NCBI GenBank assembly: GCA_002480345.1
Contig: DLBY01000143.1
Span: 1-16,935 of the forward strand
Length of the DNA stretch: 16,935 nt
Direction of reading: 5' to 3'
DNA from: Phycisphaerales bacterium UBA7812
GTDB taxonomy: Bacteria; Planctomycetota; Phycisphaerae; Phycisphaerales; UBA1924
The notes under the pieces were generated by a model. That model had not been told where the DNA came from. It worked only from the letters and a program-made list of their open reading frames with translations, and did not search any database. The position numbers and the translations under genes are program-made. Positions 1 to 6,358 of the stretch are shown piece after piece. Numbering within the stretch: the first letter of the stretch is position 1; each line of letters starts with the position of its first letter.

Positions 1-41
1 TCGGGACGAGAAGGTCGGAGGTTCGAATCCTCTCACCCCGA
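1..41 (+). tRNA. tRNA-Pro(CGG), 3' part only
   Basis: The window opens inside a tRNA. Bases 1-4 give loop position T33 followed by anticodon CGG, 7-11 are the 3' strand of the anticodon stem, 12-16 a five-base variable loop, 17-33 a paired T-arm with loop TTCGAAT, 34-40 the acceptor strand CACCCCG and 41 the discriminator A. The stretch from the anticodon through the T-arm closely matches my recollection of E. coli tRNA-Pro(CGG). CCA is not encoded. The 5' half lies outside the window. The neighbouring integrase gene runs antisense through this tRNA, so it is probably the integration target. Confidence 0.9.
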
Positions 42-1047
42 TTCTGACAGTGGATGACAAGTCGCGACCATTCAACGGTTTGCGATCATCCTCGTCTTCC
101 TCTCCATCAAGGCAGTCCGTGACAGGCTGAGCCTTGTTCGGCCCCTTTCTGCCATACAAAAGCGGCCTATGCGCGGCCAACTTTTCGGCCGAACCTGCGA
201 CCTTCTCGTCGGCGGAACCTCCGCGCGTCTCTTTGTCGCTGATTTCATCCCTCGTGATGCGTGGCAGTCTGCCGATCGTCGCGGCCATCGGCAACGCTTC
301 GGAGTCCGTGTAGGTGACCGCCGTCAGCCTCGGATCCGAGTGGCGGAGATGGGCCTGGGCAAGCCGCTGGCCGACGCCCTGGCTGGCGAGGAAGGTCGTC
401 AGCGAGACGCGGATCGCGTGCATGTCGAAGTACCGCTCGCCGTCGTGAGCCTCGATGCCGGCGGCCTCCAAGTCGGCGAGGAAAGCAGGGCGGCCCGGTA
501 CCGAGGTAAAGACCGGATCGCTCGGCTCGGGCTCCCCGCGGGAGTGCTTCATCCCCACGAGGCGTTCGGCGAGCTCTGGATGCAACGCGAGCACATCGTC
601 CCGTTTCGACTTGGTCGTGTGCCCCCGCAGACGGAGGATCGGCGGATCGGCGTCGAGCACAAGATCCGACCACCGGAGCGCTTTCGCTTCCGACTTCCGC
701 AGCCCGGTCCAGAAGAGAGTGAGGTAGAGCGTCGCCCGCTCGAACCCGACGGCACGCAGCTTCGCCGCCCGTCGCTCGGAGACTTTCGCGCCGAGCTTGC
801 CTTTGCGGGGACCGCGATTGAACCGCTGGGCGGAGAGCAGGGGCCGCTGGGCCATGATGAGCATGATGTTCCCGAAGCTGTACCGGTGAAACCGGCTCAT
901 GGCGTTCAGGAACGCCGTGAACTGCTCGCTGCTGCCGGACTCCAGCTGCTCGGCGAGATGTGTGAGGGCGGACTCGCTGAGATCGCGAGCCCGTTCGGCG
1001 TTGGATGGGGACGGGGTTGACGCCCCTTTGGGCGTGCCCCCGCTCAT
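1..1047 (-). CDS. Chimeric ArdC N-terminus / tyrosine recombinase catalytic core (3' end outside window)
   Basis: The frame is open from ATG at 1047 to the window edge (349 codons, no stop seen). Residues 1-69 resemble the N-terminal domain of ArdC-like antirestriction proteins: an acidic helix, then FHRYSFGNIMLIMAQRP. From about residue 70 the protein becomes a tyrosine recombinase: an NRGPRKG segment, R117 in TGLR, a lysine in TKSK (146/148), H210 and R213 in HAIR, H236 in LRHSD and nucleophile Y246 in VTYTD. The usual SAM-like DNA-binding N-terminus of the integrase and the ArdC C-terminal metallopeptidase half are both absent, so the gene is a fusion made by deletion. The start is supported by a four-base ATGA overlap with the upstream gene. 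The C-terminal ~100 residues run antisense into tRNA-Pro, ending in RGFEPPTFSSR, a typical outcome of integration into a tRNA. Whether it still recombines DNA is unknown. Confidence 0.8.
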   Translation of the reverse strand, partial: MSGGTPKGASTPSPSNAERARDLSESALTHLAEQLESGSSEQFTAFLNAMSRFHRYSFGNIMLIMAQRPLLSAQRFNRGPRKGKLGAKVSERRAAKLRAVGFERATLYLTLFWTGLRKSEAKALRWSDLVLDADPPILRLRGHTTKSKRDDVLALHPELAERLVGMKHSRGEPEPSDPVFTSVPGRPAFLADLEAAGIEAHDGERYFDMHAIRVSLTTFLASQGVGQRLAQAHLRHSDPRLTAVTYTDSEALPMAATIGRLPRITRDEISDKETRGGSADEKVAGSAEKLAAHRPLLYGRKGPNKAQPVTDCLDGEEDEDDRKPLNGRDLSSTVRIGVRGFEPPTFSSR

Positions 1048-1436
1048 CGGGACGCATCCGCTCGGGCTTTCACCCGGGCGGCTGTGCGGGTCTGCTCGGT
1101 TGCCGCGGCGCGGGATGCCGAGGCGCCCCCGGCGCGAGGCGTCGGGGGCTTGGGTTGGCTATCGGCGGGCTCTGCGTCTGGACCGTCCCGGTTCTGCGAG
1201 CGGTCCTGGAGCTGGAGCTCATGGATCCTGGTGTGGGCCCGGTCGGCGACCTTGGCGATGACCAGCAGATCGTCGCGGTTGAAGCTGGCCGTGGACTTCC
1301 ACGATCCCGAGTCCGGGTCGCGGTAGAGCCGCTCGAAGGTGATCCCGTAGCGTGTCCCGCTGTCGGTCTCGTTGGCCCAGATCGCCGCGTTGATCGCGCC
1401 GATCCGGATGTGGTCGATGGGTGTTGGTTTGGTCAT
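1044..1436 (-). CDS. Small conserved mobile-element protein (IRIG type), unknown function
   Basis: This encodes 130 residues. The N-terminal ~75 residues look like a compact conserved domain (motifs DHIRIGAINAAIWANE, RYGITFERLYRD, STASFNRDDLLVIAKVADRAH). I remember this type as a recurrent uncharacterised protein encoded beside ArdC-like genes in planctomycete elements. The C-terminal ~50 residues are charged, Pro/Ala-rich and probably disordered. ATG at 1436 is chosen because AAAGGAA lies just upstream and conservation begins there; the frame is open further upstream to 1640 but with low-complexity content. Its TGA overlaps the ATG of the ArdC-integrase chimera (ATGA at 1044-1047), implying translational coupling. 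No function can be assigned. Confidence 0.75.
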   Translation of the reverse strand: MTKPTPIDHIRIGAINAAIWANETDSGTRYGITFERLYRDPDSGSWKSTASFNRDDLLVIAKVADRAHTRIHELQLQDRSQNRDGPDAEPADSQPKPPTPRAGGASASRAAATEQTRTAARVKARADASR

Positions 1437-1804
1437 AGTGCGTTCCTTTCTTTGCTGGTTGACCATGTCGTCCTCCCCGGACGCCGGGCGCAGGCCCCGC
1501 GCGGGTCGGCACGACGGTGGCAAGCCTGGTCCGCTCGGAGCCGAGCCCCTGGAAGGGGCGAGCCCGGGTCTGCCGGCTGCACACGCCCACACACTTGGTG
1601 GGCACGGAAGCCAGACGGCGGCTTGTCCAACGCCGAGCACGGCGTCACGACATGTGCAGGTTCAATCAGCCAGAAACCCGGGACGCGGGCAACACCGTCC
1701 CCAACGACCTTCGGGGATGGCCGGGCACCCGAGTCTGGGCCGAGTCGAAGCGACTCCCGGGGACACCGGTCTCAAATGCGGCGTCCTGCGGTAGAGTTGG
1801 ATTC
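1437..1804. other. Divergent intergenic region between the small gene and the relaxase stump
   Basis: This stretch of 368 bases lies between a minus-strand gene and the plus-strand relaxase remnant. I see no gene. It is GC-rich and contains a hairpin at 1742-1756. In intact elements this interval would be expected to carry promoters and possibly the transfer origin, since oriT often sits beside the MobF relaxase gene. No nick-site consensus was recognised. Confidence 0.4.
1742..1756. repeat. Short perfect hairpin upstream of the relaxase stump
   Basis: GAGTCG (1742-1747), loop AAG, CGACTC (1751-1756): a 6-bp perfect inverted repeat about 48 bases before the relaxase start. It could be a remnant of an oriT hairpin or a regulatory site; neither can be shown here. 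Confidence 0.35.
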
Positions 1805-2200
1805 ATGTTGCGGATCCACCAGTGCAAGAGCGCCGAGGCGGCGCAGTCTTATTTCACGCAGGGCCTCGCCCGCGAGGACTATTACATCGACGGCCAGGAG
1901 ATCGCCGGCCGATGGGGCGGCCGAGGCGTCGACCTGCTGGGTCTGACCCGGATCGCTGAAAATGAGGGCGTTACGAGAGGCGCGTTCGTGTCGCTGACCG
2001 AGAACCGCCACCCCATCAATGGCGAGCGGCTGACGCAACGGACCAAGGCGGACCGCACGATCGGCTACGACTTCAACTTCCATGCCCCCAAGGGCGTCTC
2101 GGTGCTGCACGCGATCCACGGTGATGACCGGATCCTGGAGACATTCCGGGCGGCGGTGCAGGAGACCATGCAGGAAATCGAACGCGACGCGGCGACCCAT
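1805..2200 (+). pseudogene. MobF (TrwC/TraI-type) conjugative relaxase, N-terminal stump
   Basis: From ATG at 1805 about 132 residues read as the start of a MobF relaxase domain. The N-terminus MLRIHQCKSAEAAQSYF is followed by DYYIDGQEIAGRWGG, with the tyrosines (Y16, Y26/Y27) placed as in TrwC-type relaxases where they attack the nic site. Then comes FDFNFHAPKGVS-like sequence (here YDFNFHAPKGVSVLHAI) and a helix ending in TMQEIERDAATH. The family continues with a basic strand and the three-histidine metal site, typically to more than 300 residues for the relaxase domain and further for the helicase. Here similarity stops near 2200 and the metal site and helicase are missing. It cannot be a functional relaxase. 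Confidence 0.75.
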
Positions 2201-2789
2201 CGCTGCAGAGCATCACCTTCACACCGCAAGGCGAGCAGAGGAAGAAACTTCCCCGTTCGCCGGAGCCGGGAGATCTCCCCGTGCCTTCCGCGGAGCTGCC
2301 GGTGTTCAAGGATAAACGGGTCTCGGCACTGTGGGAGCGCCTCCAGTCCAAGCCTCCGAGCTGGGAGGTGTCTGCCCGCATCATCAACCCACTACCAGTG
2401 GCGCGGCAACACGAGACATGCTTCGCCGTGCCAAGCCGTCCTTGTTCGGCCGACGGGAGCAACGCCGCTTGGTAACCGCAGGGCACGGTGACAACCCGCC
2501 GAGATTTGATGTGATGATCGGCAAGGCATCGGTCGATCGGGCCGTGCGGTTAGTGCACACATTGACGCGTGCGATGACCGAGATCGGTGTCCGCATCGAG
2601 ACCGGCAACGGCCGGTGCGGGCACACGCCACGACCGGTACTCACGCTGTTCGATGTCAGATTGCAGCTGCGAGTCCGTGAACTGACGACCCGGAAGCCGC
2701 ATACCCGGCCGGGCTCACCGTCCCCGAAACCAAAGGCGCCGACCTGCAGACCACCGGGGCCGGGAAGGGAGTTCCCACGTGACCGCTGA
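2201..2789 (+). pseudogene. Frameshifted remnant of a conserved hypothetical protein
   Basis: Immediately after the relaxase breakpoint, coding-like sequence continues in a different frame from about 2201 (SLQSITFTPQGEQRKK, later PSWEVSARIINPLPVA). Near 2395 the plausible reading moves to another frame: AATRDMLRRAKPS, then FDVMIGKASVDRAVRLVHTL and GVRIETG, up to about 2700. The block 'DV-x2-K/S-x2-ALRxx-x2-L' followed by a beta strand resembles a recurrent uncharacterised protein family that I recall from bacterial accessory regions. Two frames, no good start and a proline-rich end to 2789 suggest decay. The family identification is tentative. Confidence 0.4.
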
Positions 2790-3303
2790 TCCGCTCGACC
2801 GACTCCGCCGCCCCGGGGCGCCGCCGGCCAACACGCCGCCGGCAACGCAGTGCCCGACCGGTGACACCGTCTCCAACCATCCGCCCGTTGCACCCACCTG
2901 GGCGGGGCCGTGTCTCCGGCTGACCGGGGACGCCCAGCCGCCGGCGTTGACTCTGAGACATCGCGACGGCCGCCTGCTGGCCCTGACCTACAGCTACTTG
3001 AGCGGGGTCGCGTTCGACCCGGCGACCGGGATCACGCTGACATTCGTTGGGCACGCGGTCAGCATTCAGGGCCGTCGCCTGAAGCCGGTGTTCGACGCCG
3101 TCGCCAGCCAGAGGGCAATGGATCTGGCGGAGGCACCGGGCGACGTCGACGAGGGCGGGGGCGAGGAGCCAACATCGAGGTATTCGCAATCACGGCATCC
3201 TCGGAGCATTAAAGTTCGGCTGTGCCAACATGTGCGTTCCACGAGACCGGGATGCTGGTTCTCCGAAGATGAGTCATCAGTGCACAGGAGACCGCGAGCA
3301 TGA
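2779..3303 (+). CDS. Conserved mobile-element protein with SYSYL-type core; C-terminus probably frameshifted
   Basis: GTG at 2779 is preceded by AAGGGAG at good spacing. Residues ~35-110 form the conserved-looking core: WAGPCLRLTG, a strand rich in hydrophobics, LLALTYSYLSGVAFDPATGITLTFVGHAV and GRRLKPVFDAVASQRA. I associate this pattern with small uncharacterised proteins near conjugation genes of planctomycete elements. After the acidic stretch DVDEGGGEE the reading frame becomes Arg/Cys-rich to 3303. The overlapping frame instead gives ANIEVFAITASSEH and a stop at 3212, which looks like a natural end. A single-base deletion near 3169 is likely. On the other hand the long frame ends with an ATGA overlap on the next small gene. 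No function is known to me. Confidence 0.55.
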   Translation: MTADPLDRLRRPGAPPANTPPATQCPTGDTVSNHPPVAPTWAGPCLRLTGDAQPPALTLRHRDGRLLALTYSYLSGVAFDPATGITLTFVGHAVSIQGRRLKPVFDAVASQRAMDLAEAPGDVDEGGGEEPTSRYSQSRHPRSIKVRLCQHVRSTRPGCWFSEDESSVHRRPRA

Positions 3304-3464
3304 TTCTGAACATCGCAACACAGATGCCGCCGATCGAGTTTCCGATCAACCCGTTCGGCGTCGCGGCCGCCGTAGGTGCGGCTGGTCTCGCGATCGCGAT
3401 GCTCATCAACTGGGTCCGGGCCGCGGCGCCGCCGAACTCTCGGCGGAAACATCGACACCGCTAG
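3300..3464 (+). CDS. Small single-pass membrane protein (54 aa)
   Basis: ATG at 3300 is preceded by AGGAGA eight bases upstream, a strong ribosome binding site. The 54-residue product has a short N-terminus (MILNIATQMPPIEFPINP), one hydrophobic segment at about residues 19-38 (FGVAAAVGAAGLAIAMLINW) and a basic tail with RRKHRHR. The start codon overlaps the stop of the preceding frame as ATGA. The good RBS, translational overlap and clean membrane segment support a real gene despite its size. Function unknown; a small membrane subunit of the lost transfer apparatus or a regulator is possible. Confidence 0.55.
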   Translation: MILNIATQMPPIEFPINPFGVAAAVGAAGLAIAMLINWVRAAAPPNSRRKHRHR

Positions 3465-3496
3465 TTGCGTCGGCGGGCTCAGAAATCATCCAGGCC

Positions 3497-3566
3497 GCCG
3501 TCCTGCGTAGGACGACGGCAACTGGGGGCGACAGCCGCCCGACTCCCATCGCTGTTCCGGGGAGTC
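3497..3566. terminator. Cluster of hairpins between convergent genes
   Basis: Three stem-loops lie between the convergent small membrane gene and the PEP-CTERM-like gene: 3497-3519 (GCCGTCCT with AGGAC/CGGC, one bulge), 3525-3539 (GGGCG/CGCCC) and 3541-3566 (GACTCCC/GGGAGTC, 12-base loop) which touches the stop codon of the minus-strand gene. No U-tract follows, so intrinsic termination is only a guess. Confidence 0.35.
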
Positions 3567-4131
3567 ATCGCCTCCGCCGCATGGACGCGAACCCGCCGGC
3601 CGCGGCAAGAGCCATGATGCTCATTGGCGCGGGGACGAATGCCGCCCCGGACCCGCTGGGACCAAAGTCGTAGAACGGGTCGTTGTCCACATTCTGGAAC
3701 ACGTCGTTCATGGTCGAACCATCGGCGAACGTCAGGCTCACCGCGATGCCGACCATATCAGCGGCGGCGAACACCCAGTTGTCAACATCGGCATAGAAGC
3801 TGACGATGGCTCCGTTCCGGAACGAACCCGGTGCGAAGTCGATCCGCAGATTGTCGCCGTTGTCCCCCGGGAACGAAAAGGAAATGTCGGCGATGCTGGC
3901 GCCGGAGACATTGTCAACACTCACCCCGAAGCCGGAGTCGAACTGCCGTCCGCCGCCGGGGAGGTCAAGCTCGACTCGAACCAAGTCCAAGGCGGAGTCG
4001 TTCGCGACTCCCCAGAAACCGGGATGCAGCGAGGGATCTTGGACGCCCTGCGCCTGCACAAGGATGATGTCCGCCGATGCGGTCGCCGCTGTCAGAGTGA
4101 AGAAGGTCGCCAGTGCGGAAAACCGGTTCAT
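3565..4131 (-). CDS. Secreted protein with PEP-CTERM-like sorting tail
   Basis: This 188-residue protein starts with a clear signal peptide (MNRFSALATFFTLTAATASA, cleavage likely after residue 20). The mature part is acidic, beta-rich and low in lysine, with aromatic and Asn/Asp-rich strands, typical of an extracellular beta-sandwich. The end (residues ~166-188) has VPAP, a hydrophobic helix MSIMALAAAGGFASM and RRRR, the layout of PEP-CTERM-type sorting signals; a PAP variant is frequent in Phycisphaerae. ATG at 4131 has AAAGGA just upstream. No enzymatic motif is visible. It is transcribed against its neighbours and stands alone between two broken conjugation genes, which suggests cargo or a later insertion. 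Confidence 0.75.
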   Translation of the reverse strand: MNRFSALATFFTLTAATASADIILVQAQGVQDPSLHPGFWGVANDSALDLVRVELDLPGGGRQFDSGFGVSVDNVSGASIADISFSFPGDNGDNLRIDFAPGSFRNGAIVSFYADVDNWVFAAADMVGIAVSLTFADGSTMNDVFQNVDNDPFYDFGPSGSGAAFVPAPMSIMALAAAGGFASMRRRR

Positions 4132-4161
4132 GTGTCGTCCTTTCTGCGAGGTTCAGCCCGG

Positions 4162-4189
4162 AATATGCCCCGTGTGCAGTGAATGTCCA
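4162..4189 (-). promoter_or_regulatory. Possible sigma-70 promoter of the PEP-CTERM-like gene
   Basis: On the minus strand TGGACA (4189-4184) and CATATT (4167-4162) are separated by 16 bases, about 30 bases before the start codon. Both boxes are imperfect, so the call is weak. Confidence 0.3.
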
Positions 4190-4204
4190 CGATCTTTGCG
4201 GAGA

Positions 4205-4229
4205 GAACTGCAGTTCCGCAGAACTGCGG
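4205..4229. promoter_or_regulatory. Two abutting palindromes, one matching GAAC-N4-GTTC
   Basis: GAACTGCAGTTC at 4205-4216 is a perfect 12-bp palindrome. CCGCAG-AA-CTGCGG at 4216-4229 is a second perfect inverted repeat sharing one base. They sit just upstream of the candidate promoter at 4162-4189. The first fits the GAAC-N4-GTTC form of the Gram-positive-type LexA box. An operator role is inferred from position and symmetry. Confidence 0.35.
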
Positions 4230-4351
4230 CTTCACCAGCACCCGACGCACACCTCTGTGCGTTGAGCACCATGGCGGCAGCAGTCGTCGCGATCCCGCGG
4301 CATGTGAGACCTCGTCCTCGATCGGGAGGACAGATCGCTGCCGGATCGGAG

Positions 4352-4389
4352 TCACCATCGGGGGTCACCCGACCCCGCCCCGATGGTGA
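4352..4389. repeat. 12-bp perfect inverted repeat with 14-base spacer
   Basis: TCACCATCGGGG (4352-4363) and CCCCGATGGTGA (4378-4389) are perfectly complementary. The spacer can itself pair (GGTC/GACC), giving alternative hairpins. Placed 180 bases before the coupling-protein stump, it could be an operator, a transfer-origin hairpin or a terminator; nothing in the sequence decides. Confidence 0.5.
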
Positions 4390-4568
4390 GTGCGGGGAGG
4401 CAGCCTCTTCGACCCCATCCCCACCCCGCTGCCGGACGGTTCGATCCTGAGGGGGTCTCGACCCGGTTGACCGTGCCGCATGGTCGATCGCGCACGCCGA
4501 TCGAGCCCGACTGTCTCGCATTGGACCGCTTCACCGATCCACGCATTGATCCGGGTAGACTCGCCCGC

Positions 4569-5009
4569 ATGCTGAGGTTCGGGAGGAAAAAAACGCAGCA
4601 GACATCTCGCACAGACCCGTGGTCGCTCGACCGACCAATGCTCCGGTTCGGGGGCACGGACGCGTGGACCATCCGCGACGCCTGCGCCGGGACCCTGATC
4701 TTCGGCGACACGGGCTCGGGCAAGACCTCGGGCTCCGGGCAGACCATCACCATGGCGATGTTGGAGGCGGGATTCGGCGGGTTGGTCTTGACCGCCAAGT
4801 CGAGCGAGACGGACCGCTCGCGGAAGTACATGGACCGCTGCGGCCGGACCGAGGATCTGGTCGTCTTCTCGCCCGAGGGCCCCCACCGCTTCAACTTCAT
4901 GGAGTACGAGCGCCGCCGCATGACCCGGGGCGGGGGTAAGGGGTGCTGCGTCTACATCATCCAGACTGTTTCAAACTACCACCACACCCTCGGGCCCGGC
5001 GGCCACTAG
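4569..5009 (+). pseudogene. TraG/VirD4-type coupling protein, N-terminal stump
   Basis: ATG at 4569 opens a 146-codon frame. Residues 1-120 match the start of TraG/VirD4-family type IV coupling proteins of the short, membrane-anchorless kind: DRPMLRFGGTDAWTIRDAC, Walker A GDTGSGKT at 46-53, then EAGFGGLVLTAKSSE, a strand VVFSPEG and FNFMEYERRRMTRGGGKG. These ATPases recruit relaxosome DNA to the conjugation channel and normally run several hundred residues, with Walker B and the all-alpha domain. Here sequence after residue ~125 is unrelated and a stop follows at 5009. The loss of the C-terminal three quarters parallels the relaxase stump, pointing to deletion of the element's transfer module. 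Confidence 0.75.
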
Positions 5010-5080
5010 CGGCCCGCCGGAGGGCTGACCATCCAGAATCCAATCCCTGATCGGGTTCTGAACGGTCGTTGATTTCTTGG

Positions 5081-5109
5081 TTGACAACCTGATTTTGTCA
5101 ATGTATACT
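5081..5109 (+). promoter_or_regulatory. Near-consensus sigma-70 promoter for the XRE-ImmA operon
   Basis: TTGACA (5081-5086) and TATACT (5104-5109) are separated by exactly 17 bases. The start codon is at 5117, only 7 bases after the -10 box, so the transcript would begin at or next to the ATG and be leaderless or nearly so. No Shine-Dalgarno is present between. Confidence 0.75.
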
Positions 5110-5136
5110 TTTCGGAATGAAACGAGATTTTGTCAA
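5081..5136 (+). promoter_or_regulatory. Three TTGNCAA operator-like sites over promoter and start codon
   Basis: TTGACAA at 5081-5087 covers the -35 box, TTGTCAA at 5095-5101 lies in the spacer, and TTGTCAA at 5130-5136 lies inside the first codons. The last two belong to a perfect 11-bp direct repeat GATTTTGTCAA (5091-5101 and 5126-5136). The first two form an inverted pair 14 bases apart. Autorepression by the XRE protein encoded here is the natural inference. Confidence 0.55.
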
Positions 5137-6358
5137 CAATCCCGAGCGAATCGGCCGCCACATGCGGCAAGGGCGGATCGCTGCCGGCCTGACGCAGGAT
5201 GAGGCCGTGGGCGAGCTTGAGGAAAGAGGCATCAGTCTGACCAAGGCTGGGCTCTCGAAATACGAGCGTGGCGGGAGCGCACCCAAGCCGACGGTCCTGC
5301 GTGGCCTCGCGGCCGTGTACGGGGTTGAGGTTGGGTTCTTCTTAGAGGAGGCCGGCGTTGAGGTGGAGTGGCTCGCGTTCCGCAAGGCAGCCAAGCTGGG
5401 CAAGACTGCTCAGGAACGGATGAAAGCGATCGCGGAGTCCCAGGTCGACGCGTTCGTGACCCTGAGGCGGGCCCTGGAACCCTGGCGGCAGACGGAATCA
5501 CCGGCGTGCACGACCGTACGCGAGATCGACGACATCGAGACCGCCGCACTGACGCTCCGCCGTCATTGGGATCTCGGGATGCAGCCCATCGAGAGTGTGA
5601 CAGGCGCAATCGAGGACAGCGGCGGCATCGTCGTTGAACTGGACGACGATCAGGATCTGTTTGGCGGACTCTCGGGCTGGGCAGACGACGCAACACCGAT
5701 CGTGGCCGTCAGCCGCGCTGTTACCGACGACAGGCGACGCTTCAGCCTCGCACACGAGCTCGGGCATCTCGTGATGAACATCGAGGCTGACCTCGATGAG
5801 AAGACAGAAGAACGCTGGGCCCATCGCTTCGCCGCCGCGTTCCTGGTCCCTGCCGAGGTTGCCAGACGCGAACTCGGCGAGCGGCGCCGGCATCTGGATT
5901 TCCGCGAACTGATGCTGCTGAAACAGAAGCACGGCCTGAGCATGGCGGCATGGATATTCCGGGCATCGGATCTCGGGATCATCGAGCAGGCCCACGCACG
6001 CACGCTTTTCGCCGAGATGGGTCAACGCGGCTGGAGACGGCACGAGCCTGTTGATTTTGAGGGTGAGGAGCAGCCGACCAAGTTCAGGCAGCTGATCTTC
6101 CGCGCACTTGCCGAGGGGATTCTGAGTCGCACGCAGGCCGAGCGGCTCTGCCCCGGGGTCTCGCGCGACACGGGCGACGACGGCGTCTCGCCAGCGACCG
6201 CGATGGACCCTCGCTCGCTGCACCGGCTCCCGCGGACCGAGCGCGAGCGGCTGATTGAGCAGGCCGCCGCGGTGGTCGAGAAAGACTACCGAAACGGCGG
6301 ATCGCTCAGCGGCTTCGATGCCATGACAGAGGAGGATCACGCCGATGACCCCCTCTGA
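5117..6358 (+). CDS. XRE-family regulator with ImmA/IrrE metallopeptidase domain (antitoxin-like)
   Basis: This 413-residue protein has an N-terminal helix-turn-helix of the XRE type (about 11-75, with GLTQDEAVGELEERG and LSKYERGGSAPKPTVLRGLAAVYGV). A linker follows, then an ImmA/IrrE (COG2856) zinc peptidase domain with HELGH at 213-217 and the helix EERWAHRFAAAFLVP. The C-terminal ~100 residues are charged and helical. Proteins of this design regulate mobile elements; ImmA-type peptidases cleave repressors, and XRE-COG2856 fusions have been proposed as antitoxin-like components. The promoter and TTGNCAA sites sit directly over the start. The end overlaps the PemK-like gene by 14 bases. I infer an autoregulated antitoxin/regulator for the downstream toxin. 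Confidence 0.85.
   Translation: MKRDFVNNPERIGRHMRQGRIAAGLTQDEAVGELEERGISLTKAGLSKYERGGSAPKPTVLRGLAAVYGVEVGFFLEEAGVEVEWLAFRKAAKLGKTAQERMKAIAESQVDAFVTLRRALEPWRQTESPACTTVREIDDIETAALTLRRHWDLGMQPIESVTGAIEDSGGIVVELDDDQDLFGGLSGWADDATPIVAVSRAVTDDRRRFSLAHELGHLVMNIEADLDEKTEERWAHRFAAAFLVPAEVARRELGERRRHLDFRELMLLKQKHGLSMAAWIFRASDLGIIEQAHARTLFAEMGQRGWRRHEPVDFEGEEQPTKFRQLIFRALAEGILSRTQAERLCPGVSRDTGDDGVSPATAMDPRSLHRLPRTERERLIEQAAAVVEKDYRNGGSLSGFDAMTEEDHADDPL

Larger units (their letters stand above)
4132..4568. other. Intergenic region with palindromes, no gene seen
   Basis: These 437 bases separate two divergent genes. I see no convincing coding sequence: the open frames here are shadowless but lack starts with RBS and have no recognisable motifs. 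The stretch holds the paired palindromes at 4205-4229 and the long inverted repeat at 4352-4389. Confidence 0.4.

Noticed and set aside
169..1020. Long plus-strand open frame of 283 codons
   Set aside because: It is antisense to the integrase, whose frame contains all catalytic residues; the plus-strand translation has no recognisable motif and the GC-rich codons explain its openness.
245..1057. Minus-strand frame of 270 codons beside the integrase
   Set aside because: Arg/Ser/His-rich translation in a shifted frame of the integrase gene; no domain pattern.
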